Of a stretch of DNA of 41,001 nucleotides, positions 25,655 to 34,493 are shown one piece after another (position 1 is the first letter of the stretch; the number at the start of each line of letters is the position of its first letter). Source of the stretch: Nitrospirota bacterium (lineage in GTDB: Bacteria > Nitrospirota > Nitrospiria > Nitrospirales > Nitrospiraceae); the NCBI GenBank assembly GCA_020027965.1, contig JAHRHE010000010.1, positions 1 through 41,001 of the forward strand, in the 5' to 3' direction. The notes below the pieces were generated by a model, which saw only the letters and a list, made by a program, of their open reading frames with translations, was not told where the DNA came from and made no database searches. The translations under genes and the position numbers were made by a program.

Positions 25655-27067
25655 TTATGGCAGCGCCTGCACCAGTGCCTTGAACTGCCGGCCCCGGTCC
25701 TGGTAGTCGGCAAACATGTCGAAACTGGCACAAGCGGGCGACAGGAGCACCACATCACCAGTCTCGGCGTTCCGGACCGCCAGGTCTACCGCCTCGCGAA
25801 GGGTCGCGGCCTGGCTGATCCGATCGAAATCGCCCAGCGCTTCCCGAATGCGCGACGCCGCTTCGCCGATGAGGATCAGCCGTTTCACCCGCTTCCGCAC
25901 GGGCTCACGCAGTCGACTGAACTGGCCGCCCTTGTCGCGTCCGCCGGCGATCAGGAGGACCGGCCCGTCGAGACTTTCCAGGGCCTTGATCGTGGCGTCG
26001 ACATTGGTGCCTTTGGAGTCGTTCACGAACCGGACTCCCTGCCGATCCCGCACGATCTCCAGCGCGTGCTCAAGACCTGGGAAGCTCCGGAGGACCCGGC
26101 TCATAACCTCGCTGGGACACCCGCAGAGAACCCCGACTGCCAGCGCGGCCATCGCGTTCGCCAGGTTGTGATTGCCCGGCGCTCGAATCTCCTCCCGGCG
26201 GCAGATGGCGGTCCGGTGTCCGTCGATGGTCGCCACGATGCGATCCTGATCCAGGTACACTCCCTCAAGCGCTTCTTGTTCGAGGGTTCGGGTGCGGCTG
26301 AAGCCCAGCACCCTTGCGCGCAATCCGGAACGCAGTGCTCCCACCCGCTCGTCGTCCAGGTTCAACAGCGCCACATCTCGCGCGGTCTGATTCTCGAAGA
26401 TCCTGGCCTTGGCCGCCGCGTACGACTCTACCGAGGGGTACCGATCCAGATGGTCCGGTGTGATGTTCAGCACCGCTGCGACCCAGGGGCGAAATCGCTG
26501 GATGGTCTCGAGCTGAAAGCTGGAGACCTCCGAGACAATATAGTCATAGCGTAAGGAGGCGGGTCCTCCCGGTCCTCCCCCAGCCTGGTACGTCATCAGG
26601 GCCGCTTCGGAAAGCGCGGTGCCGAGATTCCCTCCCACGAAAACCCGTTTGCCGCTCTGCTCCAGCAGCAGCCCGACCAGCGTCACCGTAGTGCTTTTCC
26701 CGTTCGTCCCGGTAATCGCGATCACGGGCGCCCTCAGAAACCAGGACGCGAGCTCCAGCTCCCCGATCACCGGGATGCCTCGTCGGCGCACCCGGTTCAG
26801 CGCATCCAGACCCGAAGGCACACCGGGACTGATCACCACCAGGTCGGCTCCCTCCAACGCCGAGTCGTACCCTGCCCCCACCGCGACCGTCACATGCCGC
26901 CGATCCACACGCGACAGCGTGTCCGCAAGCCCGGCCTCTTCCTTGGCGTCCGCCACCGTGACCCGCGCCCCGACCGCCTGAAGCAAGCGCATCGCCGCGA
27001 CTCCACTTCTGGCCAGTCCGACGACTGTCACCTTCTTGTCCCTGAGCTCCACCCCTGACGATGACAT
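25655..27067 (-). CDS. murD: UDP-N-acetylmuramoylalanine--D-glutamate ligase
   Basis: The protein has 470 residues. [17 protein letters not shown] is the UDP-binding part, [14 protein letters not shown] (about 117-130) the ATP loop, [19 protein letters not shown] the central helix and [19 protein letters not shown] the Mur-ligase C-terminal part. It adds D-Glu to UDP-MurNAc-L-Ala. An alternative GTG start five codons in (VELRDKK) is possible. It is separated from mraY by a 124-bp inverted-repeat element. Confidence 0.95.
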   Translation of the reverse strand: MSSSGVELRDKKVTVVGLARSGVAAMRLLQAVGARVTVADAKEEAGLADTLSRVDRRHVTVAVGAGYDSALEGADLVVISPGVPSGLDALNRVRRRGIPVIGELELASWFLRAPVIAITGTNGKSTTVTLVGLLLEQSGKRVFVGGNLGTALSEAALMTYQAGGGPGGPASLRYDYIVSEVSSFQLETIQRFRPWVAAVLNITPDHLDRYPSVESYAAAKARIFENQTARDVALLNLDDERVGALRSGLRARVLGFSRTRTLEQEALEGVYLDQDRIVATIDGHRTAICRREEIRAPGNHNLANAMAALAVGVLCGCPSEVMSRVLRSFPGLEHALEIVRDRQGVRFVNDSKGTNVDATIKALESLDGPVLLIAGGRDKGGQFSRLREPVRKRVKRLILIGEAASRIREALGDFDRISQAATLREAVDLAVRNAETGDVVLLSPACASFDMFADYQDRGRQFKALVQALP

Positions 27068-27088
27068 AACTCAATGCTCGCACCCCTT

Positions 27089-27212
27089 CAGGACGCTCAA
27101 AATGGCTTTCCAACGAGGCCGCAGGAAGCGAGGGCCCCGAGGCGTACTGTACAAGTACGTTGAGGGGGCAGAGCGACCGAGAACAAAGTTGGGAGCCATT
27201 TTCAGCTTCCTG
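27089..27212. repeat. 124-bp structured inverted-repeat element between mraY and murD
   Basis: The left arm 27089-27114 (CAGGACGCTCAAAATGGC and on) is an imperfect reverse complement of the right arm 27188-27212 (GTTGGGAGCCATTTTCAGC and on). The core contains the near-palindrome GTACTGTACAAGTAC. It begins three bases after the mraY stop codon. A related CAGGATGTTGAACAAGG word directly follows the asnS stop. I recall similar elements from Nitrospira-type genomes, but cannot verify this here. Confidence 0.7.
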
Positions 27213-27215
27213 ACA

Positions 27216-28292
27216 CTAGCGTATCTTCAGGGTGCTTAAACTCAACAGCGCCAGCAGGATGGCAAGGATCCAGAGCCGGACGACCACCTTCGGTTCCTCC
27301 CACCCTTTGAGCTCGAAATGGTGGTGGATCGGCGCCATCAGGAAAATCCGCTTCCCCCTCGATTTGAAGGAGGCGACCTGGAAGATGACGGAGATCGCCT
27401 CGATCACGAACACTCCACCCACCAGGAGCAGCAGCAACTCGTGTTTGCTGACCACGGCGACCGTGCCCAACGCGGCGCCCAGGGGCAGGGAGCCGACATC
27501 CCCCATGAACACCGAGGCTGGGTAGGTGTTGAACCAGAGGAATCCCAGGCTGGACCCGAAGATGGCCGCGGTGAACACCGCTAATTCGCCTGCTCCTTCG
27601 ATATAGGGGATGAGCAGATATTCCGACATGATCTTGTTCCCGACCACGTAGGCCACGATGGTATAGGCAAGGGCCGCGATCATCACCGGCCCCACCGCCA
27701 GCCCATCGAGGCCATCCGTCAGGTTCACCGCGTTCGAGCTCCCGACGATCACCAGGATCGCAAAGGGAATGTAGAAGAGTCCGAGATCGGGCGTGATATG
27801 TTTGAAGAACGGCACGTTCAAGTGCGTCGAATAGCCCGGTGAAAAATAAAAGAACAGGCCGATCCCCAAAGCCAGGACGGCCTGGGCGAGCATCTTCTGG
27901 AGGACGGAAAGGCCCTTTGAATGGCCCTTGATAAACTTGATGTAGTCATCCACAAACCCCACCAGACCGAACCCGACCGTGGCGAAGATCACGAGCCACA
28001 CGTACCGATTCGCCACATTGGCCCACAGCACCGTGGACAGGACGACTGCGAACAGGATCAGGATCCCGCCCATGGTCGGGGTACCGGTCTTGGCCTGATG
28101 CCGCTGTGGGCCATCCTCCCGAACACGTTGTCCCAGCCGGATCTCCTGCAGCTTCCGGATGACCAGCGGGGCGAGCACGAACGCGATCAGAAACGCCGTG
28201 ACCGCCGCATAGATGATGCGGAAGCTCAGGTACCGAAACACGTTCAGGAAGGAGAACTCCGTATGGAGGGGATACAGCCAGAGATAGAGCAT
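27216..28292 (-). CDS. mraY: Phospho-N-acetylmuramoyl-pentapeptide transferase
   Basis: The protein has 358 residues and about ten membrane helices. [27 protein letters not shown] with catalytic Asp115-Asp116, [16 protein letters not shown] and the loop [14 protein letters not shown] are the complete MraY signature. It makes lipid I from UDP-MurNAc-pentapeptide and undecaprenyl phosphate. The ATG has AAGGTAG a few bases upstream. AT-rich palindromic DNA separates it from murF. Confidence 0.97.
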   Translation of the reverse strand: MLYLWLYPLHTEFSFLNVFRYLSFRIIYAAVTAFLIAFVLAPLVIRKLQEIRLGQRVREDGPQRHQAKTGTPTMGGILILFAVVLSTVLWANVANRYVWLVIFATVGFGLVGFVDDYIKFIKGHSKGLSVLQKMLAQAVLALGIGLFFYFSPGYSTHLNVPFFKHITPDLGLFYIPFAILVIVGSSNAVNLTDGLDGLAVGPVMIAALAYTIVAYVVGNKIMSEYLLIPYIEGAGELAVFTAAIFGSSLGFLWFNTYPASVFMGDVGSLPLGAALGTVAVVSKHELLLLLVGGVFVIEAISVIFQVASFKSRGKRIFLMAPIHHHFELKGWEEPKVVVRLWILAILLALLSLSTLKIR

Positions 28293-28302
28293 GGGCTACC
28301 TT

Positions 28303-28335
28303 AATTTCGAATTTCGAATTTCGAAATTCGAATTT
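28303..28335. repeat. TTCGAA/AATT palindromic repeat between mraY and murF
   Basis: A run of AATTTCGAATTTCG words contains a perfect 20-base palindrome, TTCGAATTTCGAAATTCGAA (28313-28332). It is sharply AT-rich against its surroundings and lies just before the mraY ribosome site. Confidence 0.75.
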
Positions 28336-28373
28336 GCGGCTTTAGGGTTGAACTCATAACCAGAAACCGAGAA

Positions 28374-29819
28374 CTACACACTTTTTCGTCGTCCTGTTGT
28401 GAGCGGCTCTATGACCCGTTCCATCTTCATTCCACGGGACGCTTTCACCAGGACCACGTCGCCAGCCTGAACGGCGGTGTGGAGCTGGACGCCTGCCGCG
28501 ACCGCGTCGGGCGCTTCGCGCACGCTTCCAGCCGCCATGCCGGCGGCGCGAGCCCCGGCTGCCAGCTCACGACCCAACACCCCGCAGGCAATCAACTGCG
28601 ACACGCCGCGGCCCGCAAGGTAGGCACCCACGTCCCGATGAAGGGCGACCGCCTCGGGCCCGAGTTCCAGCATATCGCCCAGCACGGCGATGGTTCGTCG
28701 GCCCATCCCGAGTTCGGCCAACAGGTCAATGGCGGCCTTCATCGAGGCGGGATTGGCGTTGTAGCAATCGTTGATGACCCTGACCCCGCTCCAAGTGAAC
28801 ACCTGCGACCGCATGGCCGCCGGCCGGAAGCGCGCCAATCCACGGACGATCCCGACCGCACTCACCCCGAGGAGGTGGCCGACCGCCGCGGCCGCCAAGG
28901 CGTTGGACACATTGTGGATGCCGTGCACCCGCAGAAAGGCGCGCTCGCCACGCGCTCGGCCCGGAAGGCTCAGCCGGAACGCCGTCCCACGGCTCGAGTC
29001 CGTGAGGACCTCGGTGGCCCGGACCTGTGCGCGCGGTGACAATCCGAAGGAAAGCACCCGGCACCGTGCCCGAGAGGCCAGGTACTCGTAGTAGGCATCA
29101 TCCGCATTGAGGACGGCCGCCCCATCCGGCGGAAGCAGATCCAGCAGCTCCCCCTTCGCCTGGGCGGAGGCCTCCAGGCTTCCGAAAAACTCGAGGTGGT
29201 CGGGACCGATATTGGTAATCAGACCGATGGTGGGCGCGGCGATCTCGCCGAGGCGGGTGGTCTGGCCCTTCTGGTCCACGCCCATTTCCACGACCGCCGC
29301 CTCATGACGCGAGGTCAATCGGAGCAAGGTCTGGGGAACTCCGATGCGGTTGTTCAGGTTTCCCTCGCTCTCCAGCACGCGCCAACGCTGCGCTAGCACC
29401 TCCGCCACCATATCCTTGGTCGTGGTCTTGCCGTTACTGCCCGTCACCGCCACGATCGGAATGTCGAACCGGCGCCGGTGGTGAGCCGCCATCTGCTGAT
29501 ATGCCAGAAGAGGATCGGGCACTCCCAAGAGGATGGACGCGGCCAGACCGGGACGGCGGCCTGTTCGCTTCTCAAGAGGTGTCGGCCGGAATCGGTCCTG
29601 CACGACCGCGCCGACCGCCCCGGATCGAAAGGCCGCCTCCACAAACTGGTGGCCGTCGAAGTGCTCACCCTTCAAGGCCACGAAGAGGTCGCCGGCGCGG
29701 ACCCGGCGCGAATCCGTACACAGACGCCGGATTCCGATCCGCCGCCCATTCACCGATCGACCGGACACCACGTGGGCGTTGGTGATCTCCAAGACCTCCT
29801 CGACGGTAAAGAGCGACAT
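28374..29819 (-). CDS. murF: UDP-N-acetylmuramoyl-tripeptide--D-Ala-D-Ala ligase
   Basis: The protein has 481 residues. TDSRRVRAGDLFVALKG is the N-terminal UDP-binding part, GSNGKTTTKDM (from 127) the ATP loop, EMGVDQKGQTTRL and ITNIGPDHLEFFGS the central domain, and INDCYNANPASMKAAIDLL the C-terminal domain. It adds D-Ala-D-Ala from Ddl. No strong ribosome site is seen at the ATG, which follows the repeat-filled gap after murE. Confidence 0.95.
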   Translation of the reverse strand: MSLFTVEEVLEITNAHVVSGRSVNGRRIGIRRLCTDSRRVRAGDLFVALKGEHFDGHQFVEAAFRSGAVGAVVQDRFRPTPLEKRTGRRPGLAASILLGVPDPLLAYQQMAAHHRRRFDIPIVAVTGSNGKTTTKDMVAEVLAQRWRVLESEGNLNNRIGVPQTLLRLTSRHEAAVVEMGVDQKGQTTRLGEIAAPTIGLITNIGPDHLEFFGSLEASAQAKGELLDLLPPDGAAVLNADDAYYEYLASRARCRVLSFGLSPRAQVRATEVLTDSSRGTAFRLSLPGRARGERAFLRVHGIHNVSNALAAAAVGHLLGVSAVGIVRGLARFRPAAMRSQVFTWSGVRVINDCYNANPASMKAAIDLLAELGMGRRTIAVLGDMLELGPEAVALHRDVGAYLAGRGVSQLIACGVLGRELAAGARAAGMAAGSVREAPDAVAAGVQLHTAVQAGDVVLVKASRGMKMERVIEPLTTGRRKSV

Positions 29820-29837
29820 AAATTAATGCAGCAACCA

Positions 29838-29940
29838 GCACATAGCTGGAAGCGAGTAGCCGAAAGCCGGGAGAGATCCACGGCCTTCTCTTGCTGCTCG
29901 CTGCTCGTTCCTCGCTACTGGCTATGGGCTACGCGCTGGA
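29838..29940. repeat. AGCGAGTAGC/GCTACTGGCT repeat overlapping the murE 3' end
   Basis: AGCGAGTAGCC (near 29851) and CTCGCTACTGGCTATGGGCT (29911-29930) form distant inverted words around CTGCTCGCTGCTCG. The repeat supplies the last codons and TAG stop of murE (GTA GCC CAT AGC CAG TAG). The same AGCCAGTAGCCCATAGC string occurs at 11530-11546 in the other orientation relative to its gene group. Confidence 0.6.
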
Positions 29941-31414
29941 GTATCTCCAGCGCTATTTCGCGGTCGTCGAAATGGATCCGGGTGCTGCCGAGGATCTGAT
30001 AATCTTCATGGCCCTTCCCGGCCAGGAGCACCATATCCCCGCGCTTCGCCTCCCGGATCGCCGCTTCGATCGCCTGTCTCCGATCGGCGATCACCTGATA
30101 CCGCACCCGGGCCGGATCGAGCCCCGCGCGAACCCCGGCCTCCACCTCCCGGAGAATCGCCATCGGGTCCTCGGTGCGCGGGTTGTCTGAAGTCAGAATC
30201 ACCACATCGCTCTGCTCCGCGGCCACGCGCCCCATCTTGGGCCGCTTGCCCCGATCGCGATCGCCGCCACATCCGAAGACAGTGATGATTCGGCCGGTTT
30301 TCAGGGCGCGTGCAGCCGCGAGCAGGCGCGCGAGCGCGTCTTCGGTGTGGGCATAGTCCACAATCACGCTGAAGTCCTGCCCGGCCTCCACCCGCTCAAA
30401 CCGTCCCGGTATCGTAGTCACCGCGAGGAGGCCCTGTCGGATCGTGTCCGGGGACAGCCCTTCCTGCAGCCCCACCCCGATTGCCGCCAGGATGTTATAG
30501 ACGTTGTGTTCCCCCACCAGCCGGCTTTCGACTTGAAACCCGCCGGCCGGCGTCACCGCCGTGAACGTCGTTCCCGAGATCGAGAGGCGGACATCCTGAG
30601 CCTGGATGTCGGATCGATGCTTCACGGAATAGGTCCACACCGGGACGGTGGTGGCGCTGCAGACGCGAGCCCCCCTGGCGTCATCCAGATTGACAATGGC
30701 GCGCTTGGGCCCGGTTTTGACGCCGGGGTCTGCCAGGCCGGCGAACAGGCGCAGTTTGGCCAGGAAGTAGTCTTCCATGTCGGCATGGAAATCCAGGTGG
30801 TCCTGCGTCAGGTTCGTGAACACCGCCACATCGAATTCGCAGCCAGCCGTGCGGTCCAGGGCAAGGGCGTGCGATGATGCCTCCACCACGGCGTAGTCGA
30901 GCCCATCCTCAACCATTCTGGCCAGCAATGCCTGAAGCTCGACAGCTCCGGGAGTCGTATGGGCCGCGGCGAGCTGCCGCGAGCCGATCTGGTACGCCAC
31001 CGTGCCGATGAGCCCAGCCCGCCGCCCACCTGCTTCCAGGACGCCCTTGCACAAATAGGTGACGGTGGTCTTCCCATTCGTCCCCGTGATTCCGATCAAC
31101 CTGAGACGGGCGGAGGGGTCGTGGTGGAGCCGGCTGGCGAGCAAGCCCAATGCCCGCCGCGAATCCCGCACGCGGATCACGGGAACCGCCGCTGGTCCCT
31201 TCGGCCACGGCTCCTGGATCACCAATGCGGAGGCCCCCGCGGCCAGGGCCTGCCGCACATACGCATGCCCGTCGACCTGGTAGCCTTTGACGGCCACGAA
31301 TACGCTGCCCGGTTTCACGCGGCGGGAATCATCGGTCACATCGGAGACTCCGACGTCCAGGTTCCCGTTCACCTCCGGCGCCTCCAGCGGAGCAATGAGC
31401 TGGGCCAAGGTCAT
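29915..31414 (-). CDS. murE: UDP-MurNAc-tripeptide synthetase (meso-diaminopimelate adding)
   Basis: ATG 31414 overlaps the ftsI stop as ATGA; the frame is open further to 31561. The 499-residue product has TDDSRRVKPGSVFVAVKG, the ATP loop GTNGKTTVTYL (from 111), VEASSHALAL and the C-terminal SDNPRTEDP. The DNPR motif marks meso-diaminopimelate specificity, so this organism should have DAP-type peptidoglycan. The last residues VAHSQ come from repeat DNA. Confidence 0.96.
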   Translation of the reverse strand: MTLAQLIAPLEAPEVNGNLDVGVSDVTDDSRRVKPGSVFVAVKGYQVDGHAYVRQALAAGASALVIQEPWPKGPAAVPVIRVRDSRRALGLLASRLHHDPSARLRLIGITGTNGKTTVTYLCKGVLEAGGRRAGLIGTVAYQIGSRQLAAAHTTPGAVELQALLARMVEDGLDYAVVEASSHALALDRTAGCEFDVAVFTNLTQDHLDFHADMEDYFLAKLRLFAGLADPGVKTGPKRAIVNLDDARGARVCSATTVPVWTYSVKHRSDIQAQDVRLSISGTTFTAVTPAGGFQVESRLVGEHNVYNILAAIGVGLQEGLSPDTIRQGLLAVTTIPGRFERVEAGQDFSVIVDYAHTEDALARLLAAARALKTGRIITVFGCGGDRDRGKRPKMGRVAAEQSDVVILTSDNPRTEDPMAILREVEAGVRAGLDPARVRYQVIADRRQAIEAAIREAKRGDMVLLAGKGHEDYQILGSTRIHFDDREIALEILQRVAHSQ

Positions 31415-33165
31415 GGGCCCGCCCGACCCGCGCGGCGAACCCCGATCGATTCGCCTTCTGCCAAGGCCACGCGCACCGGTGCCTGGGAAGTCACCCCAAG
31501 GTAGGGGAGCACTTGTTCGGCCACCCGCCGGAACACCGGGGCGGCCACGACCCCTCCCCACGCCTCTGTCTGTGGCTCATCGATCACGACCAGGATGCAC
31601 AGCCGGGGGTCCTCGGCCGGGACAAAGCCGACAAACGATCCAATGAACAGTGTCGTCGAATAGGTCCCGGTTCTCGGGTCCACCTTCTGCGCCGTCCCTG
31701 TCTTGCCGGCGACCCGGTAGCCGGAGACCGCCGCACTCTTCCCCGTTCCGCGACTCACCGCGCCTTCCAGGATCCGGGTCAGCTTCTGCGCCGTTCCCTC
31801 TGAGATCGGCTGGCGCCGCACCTGCGGGGACGCCTGGTACACCGCCTTCCCCTTCCCGTCGCGGATCTCGGCTACCACATGGGGCTTCATCAGCCATCCG
31901 CCGTTGGCTACGGCCGACAGCGCGGTCGCGAGCTGGACGGCAGTTACCCCGATCTCCTGCCCCATCGCGATCGAGGCCAGCGACCGCCGCCCCCAGCTGC
32001 GGGAATCCCTGACGAGCCCGGCGGCCTCACCTGGCAGGTCGATCTCGCTCCGCTCCCCGAATCCGAAGGCTCGGAGGACGCGAGACAGTCGGTCGGGACC
32101 CAGGGCGAGGGCGGTCTTCACTGCTCCGATGTTACTGGAACGTTCGAGCACCTGAGCGAAGGTCATCCATCCGGAGGGGTCGTGGTCATGGACCACGGTA
32201 TTCGCGACGGTCATGCTGCCGCGTTCGCCGAAGAGAATGGTCTGCGGCTCCATCACCTTGTCCTCCAGCGCGGCGGCGGCGACGAGTACTTTGAGGGTGG
32301 ATCCGGGCTCATAGACATCCGTGACCGCCCGATTGCGCCACCGGTCGGCATACAGGGAGCCAAGGGAATTCGGGTCGAAGGTGGGAACCAAGGCCATCGC
32401 CAGGACCGCGCCGGTGCGAGGCTCCATGACAATGATCGTCCCGCCCTTGGCGCGGGAGGCCGCGACCGCTTCCTCGAGCTCTTTCTCCGCAATATACTGG
32501 ATGGTCTCGTCGATCGTCAGCGTCACGCTGTGCCCGGACGACGGGCCTTGTTCCGTGAAGCCTTTCGGAAAGACGCTCCGGCCCAGGGCATCGCGCTGCA
32601 GCACCACCATCTGCTTCTCTCCGCGCAGATAGGAATCGTACCGATGCTCGATGCCTTCCAAGCCGTCCCCATCCATCCCGGCGAATCCGATCACGTGCGA
32701 GAGCAAGGTTCCCTTGGGATAGTACCGACGCCCTTCCAGGACCAGGCCGATGCCCTCGAGCGGTCTCCGCTGCAGACGCCGCCCCTGTTCCGGGTCCACC
32801 TTCCGCGCGATCCAGACGAAGCTTCGTTCCTGTTTAAGTTTCTTCTCGATCTCGTCGGGCCGAACGTGCAAGACCCGGCCGAGCTCACGGGCGACCGGCG
32901 TGGGATCTTCGAGCGAGGTGGGGACGCCGAAGACCGACGGCACCTCGAGATTGATTGCCAGCACTTTTCCGCGGCGATCATAGATCGTCCCGCGCCCTCC
33001 CTGGAGCGTGATGGCCTTCTCATGTTGTCGTTCGGCCTTGAGCGTCAGTTCCCCTGCCTGCAGGACCTGCAGGTTGAACAGTCGGAACAGGACGATGACA
33101 AACCCTGCCAGCAAGAGCAAGGCTGCGACGATCCGCCGGACGCGCAAGGGGTCCACGACGGTCAT
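31411..33165 (-). CDS. ftsI: Septal transpeptidase FtsI (class B PBP)
   Basis: The protein has 584 residues. It has one membrane helix (about 10-32), a pedestal domain with GGRGTIYDRRGKVLAINL, and a transpeptidase domain with EPGSTLK (nucleophile Ser289, Lys292), SSN (343-345) and KTGT (488-491). The usual EPGSTFK has Leu for Phe. No C-terminal PASTA domain is present. FtsI cross-links septal peptidoglycan with FtsW. It overlaps ftsL at the 5' end (33162-33165) and murE at the 3' end. Confidence 0.96.
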   Translation of the reverse strand: MTVVDPLRVRRIVAALLLLAGFVIVLFRLFNLQVLQAGELTLKAERQHEKAITLQGGRGTIYDRRGKVLAINLEVPSVFGVPTSLEDPTPVARELGRVLHVRPDEIEKKLKQERSFVWIARKVDPEQGRRLQRRPLEGIGLVLEGRRYYPKGTLLSHVIGFAGMDGDGLEGIEHRYDSYLRGEKQMVVLQRDALGRSVFPKGFTEQGPSSGHSVTLTIDETIQYIAEKELEEAVAASRAKGGTIIVMEPRTGAVLAMALVPTFDPNSLGSLYADRWRNRAVTDVYEPGSTLKVLVAAAALEDKVMEPQTILFGERGSMTVANTVVHDHDPSGWMTFAQVLERSSNIGAVKTALALGPDRLSRVLRAFGFGERSEIDLPGEAAGLVRDSRSWGRRSLASIAMGQEIGVTAVQLATALSAVANGGWLMKPHVVAEIRDGKGKAVYQASPQVRRQPISEGTAQKLTRILEGAVSRGTGKSAAVSGYRVAGKTGTAQKVDPRTGTYSTTLFIGSFVGFVPAEDPRLCILVVIDEPQTEAWGGVVAAPVFRRVAEQVLPYLGVTSQAPVRVALAEGESIGVRRAGRAGP

Positions 33166-33503
33166 GGAGTCCTCAACCCCGGCTCGCGGGGACCATGGCT
33201 GGCCAACCTGACTTCCGGTCGACCGGGCTTCCGATCAGAGGGCGCATCGGGCTCCAGCCTGACGAGGATCACCTGACCCTGGCGCGCCGGGACCATCCCG
33301 AGCCGGTCGGTCGCGGCCCGCTCGATCCGCTCCGGCGACGTCAACTTCGACACCGTGACACGCAGTTCGTCATGCTCACGCTGAAACGCGACCTTCTTCA
33401 ACTTGAGCCGTTCAACGTGGTACCCCACCCGTACGACGTCCACCCGTTCGCCGACATACAGCAGCAGGAGGGACATCACCGCCATGGCAGCGAGGATTTT
33501 CAT
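33162..33503 (-). CDS. ftsL: Cell division protein FtsL
   Basis: The protein has 113 residues. A membrane helix (about 3-18) is followed by a leucine-zipper-like helix (RLKLKKVAFQREHDELRVTV) and the conserved SPERIERAATDRLGMVPA region. FtsL sits with FtsQ in the divisome core and activates FtsWI. Assignment rests on this pattern and on position between rsmH and ftsI. The C-terminal tail of about 30 residues is Arg/Pro-rich and longer than usual. Confidence 0.88.
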   Translation of the reverse strand: MKILAAMAVMSLLLLYVGERVDVVRVGYHVERLKLKKVAFQREHDELRVTVSKLTSPERIERAATDRLGMVPARQGQVILVRLEPDAPSDRKPGRPEVRLASHGPREPGLRTP

Positions 33504-34411
33504 GGGAGCCTCCCTTCCGGCATCCGCTCGGCCACGCGCAGCTTGGCGCTGCGGGCGCGTGGATTCGTGCGGAGCTCCTCCTCAGAGGGGCGCACCGGCT
33601 TCTTCGTGAGCGCCGACAGGCACGCGCCCGGTCCGTGGGACAACGCACGAAGTGTTTGTTTCGCAATTCTGTCCTCCAGGGAGTGAAAGGAGATGACGCA
33701 GAGCCGCCCCCCCGGCGCCAGCACCCGCGTGGCATCCCGAAGCGAATCTGCCAGCGAATCCAGCTCGCCATTGACCGCGATCCTTAGGGCCTGAAAGGTC
33801 CTCGTGGCACAGTGCAGCCGTCCATGCCGGTACGAAGAAGGAACCGCGTCCCGAATCACCCCCACCAGTTCAAAGGTGGTGCGTAACGAGCCACGCACCC
33901 TGGCCCGGACCACGGCCCGTGCGATCCGACGGGCATAGCGTTCTTCCCCATACCGGTACAGCATGTCCGCCAGTTCCGGCTCGGCAAGCTGGTTCACAAG
34001 CTCCGCGGCTGTTTGACCGGATCGCTGATCCATACGCATATCCAGCGGGCCGTCGGCTGAGAAGCTGAATCCCCGTGTCGGGCAGCCGAGCTGCGCCGAG
34101 GACACGCCCAGATCGAACAGCACGCCGTCAACCTCCGAGACACCAACCGTGTGCAGATGGTGCACAAGCTCACTGAAATGACCGTAAAGGAGCGTGGCCC
34201 GTGCACCAAACTCCTTGAGGCGCTCACGGGCGACCCCTAGCGCGGCTTCGTCGCGATCAACCCCGATCAGAATCCCGTCCGGCCTGGAGAGATCCAGGAT
34301 TCGCCAGGCATGTCCACCTCCCCCGACCGTGCAGTCGAGGTACCGGCCTCCCGGACGGCACGATAACCATCGGCACACCTCATCGAGGAGCACCGGCTTG
34401 TGGATATACAA
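33500..34411 (-). CDS. rsmH: 16S rRNA (cytosine-1402-N4)-methyltransferase RsmH
   Basis: SAM-binding YLDCTVGGGGHAWRIL, VLFDLGVSSAQL and FSADGPLDMRMD are typical; the C-terminus has VISFHSLEDRIAKQTLR. An ATG at 34474 opens the frame, but it overlaps the promoter -10 (34471-34466), so the transcript begins downstream of it. A TTG at 34411 gives MYIHKPVLLDEV, the usual family N-terminus, and a 303-residue protein; a GTG at 34444 is a second option. Neither has a clear ribosome site. It is the first gene of the dcw run and overlaps ftsL by ATGA at 33500-33503. Confidence 0.9.
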   Translation of the reverse strand: MYIHKPVLLDEVCRWLSCRPGGRYLDCTVGGGGHAWRILDLSRPDGILIGVDRDEAALGVARERLKEFGARATLLYGHFSELVHHLHTVGVSEVDGVLFDLGVSSAQLGCPTRGFSFSADGPLDMRMDQRSGQTAAELVNQLAEPELADMLYRYGEERYARRIARAVVRARVRGSLRTTFELVGVIRDAVPSSYRHGRLHCATRTFQALRIAVNGELDSLADSLRDATRVLAPGGRLCVISFHSLEDRIAKQTLRALSHGPGACLSALTKKPVRPSEEELRTNPRARSAKLRVAERMPEGRLP

Positions 34412-34420
34412 GTTATTGAT

Positions 34421-34454
34421 TTCACTATTCCCACTAGATTCCACTTTTTCCCAC
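34421..34454 (-). promoter_or_regulatory. Three to four MraZ-type operator boxes upstream of rsmH
   Basis: On the minus strand GTGGGAA (34454-34448), GTGGAA (34444-34439) and GTGGGAA (34434-34428) are spaced exactly 10 bases start to start, with a degenerate GTGAAA at 34425. MraZ, the dcw repressor, binds tandem TGGGA/GTGG repeats at about one helical turn. The boxes lie just downstream of the transcription start, where bound repressor would block elongation or initiation. Confidence 0.72.
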
Positions 34455-34465
34455 TTAATGGCAAA

Positions 34466-34493
34466 AGTATACATTTCACCCAGGGATTGTCAA
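34466..34493 (-). promoter_or_regulatory. Sigma-70 promoter of the dcw cluster
   Basis: TTGACA (34493-34488), a 16-base spacer and TATACT (34471-34466) on the minus strand form a near-consensus promoter. The start of transcription should lie near 34459, directly before the MraZ-type boxes. Confidence 0.78.

Noticed and set aside
23278-25758. 826-codon minus-strand frame suggesting an FtsW-MurG size fusion
   Set aside because: The upstream half is FtsW read in the wrong frame; MurG starts at ATG 24414 overlapping the ftsW stop.
27036-27239. 67-codon plus-strand frame in the mraY-murD gap
   Set aside because: It translates the inverted-repeat element and shows no coding pattern; the DNA structure explains the stretch better.
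31879-33276. 465-codon plus-strand frame opposite ftsI
   Set aside because: FtsI and FtsL motifs on the other strand are unambiguous; the antisense product has no recognisable feature.
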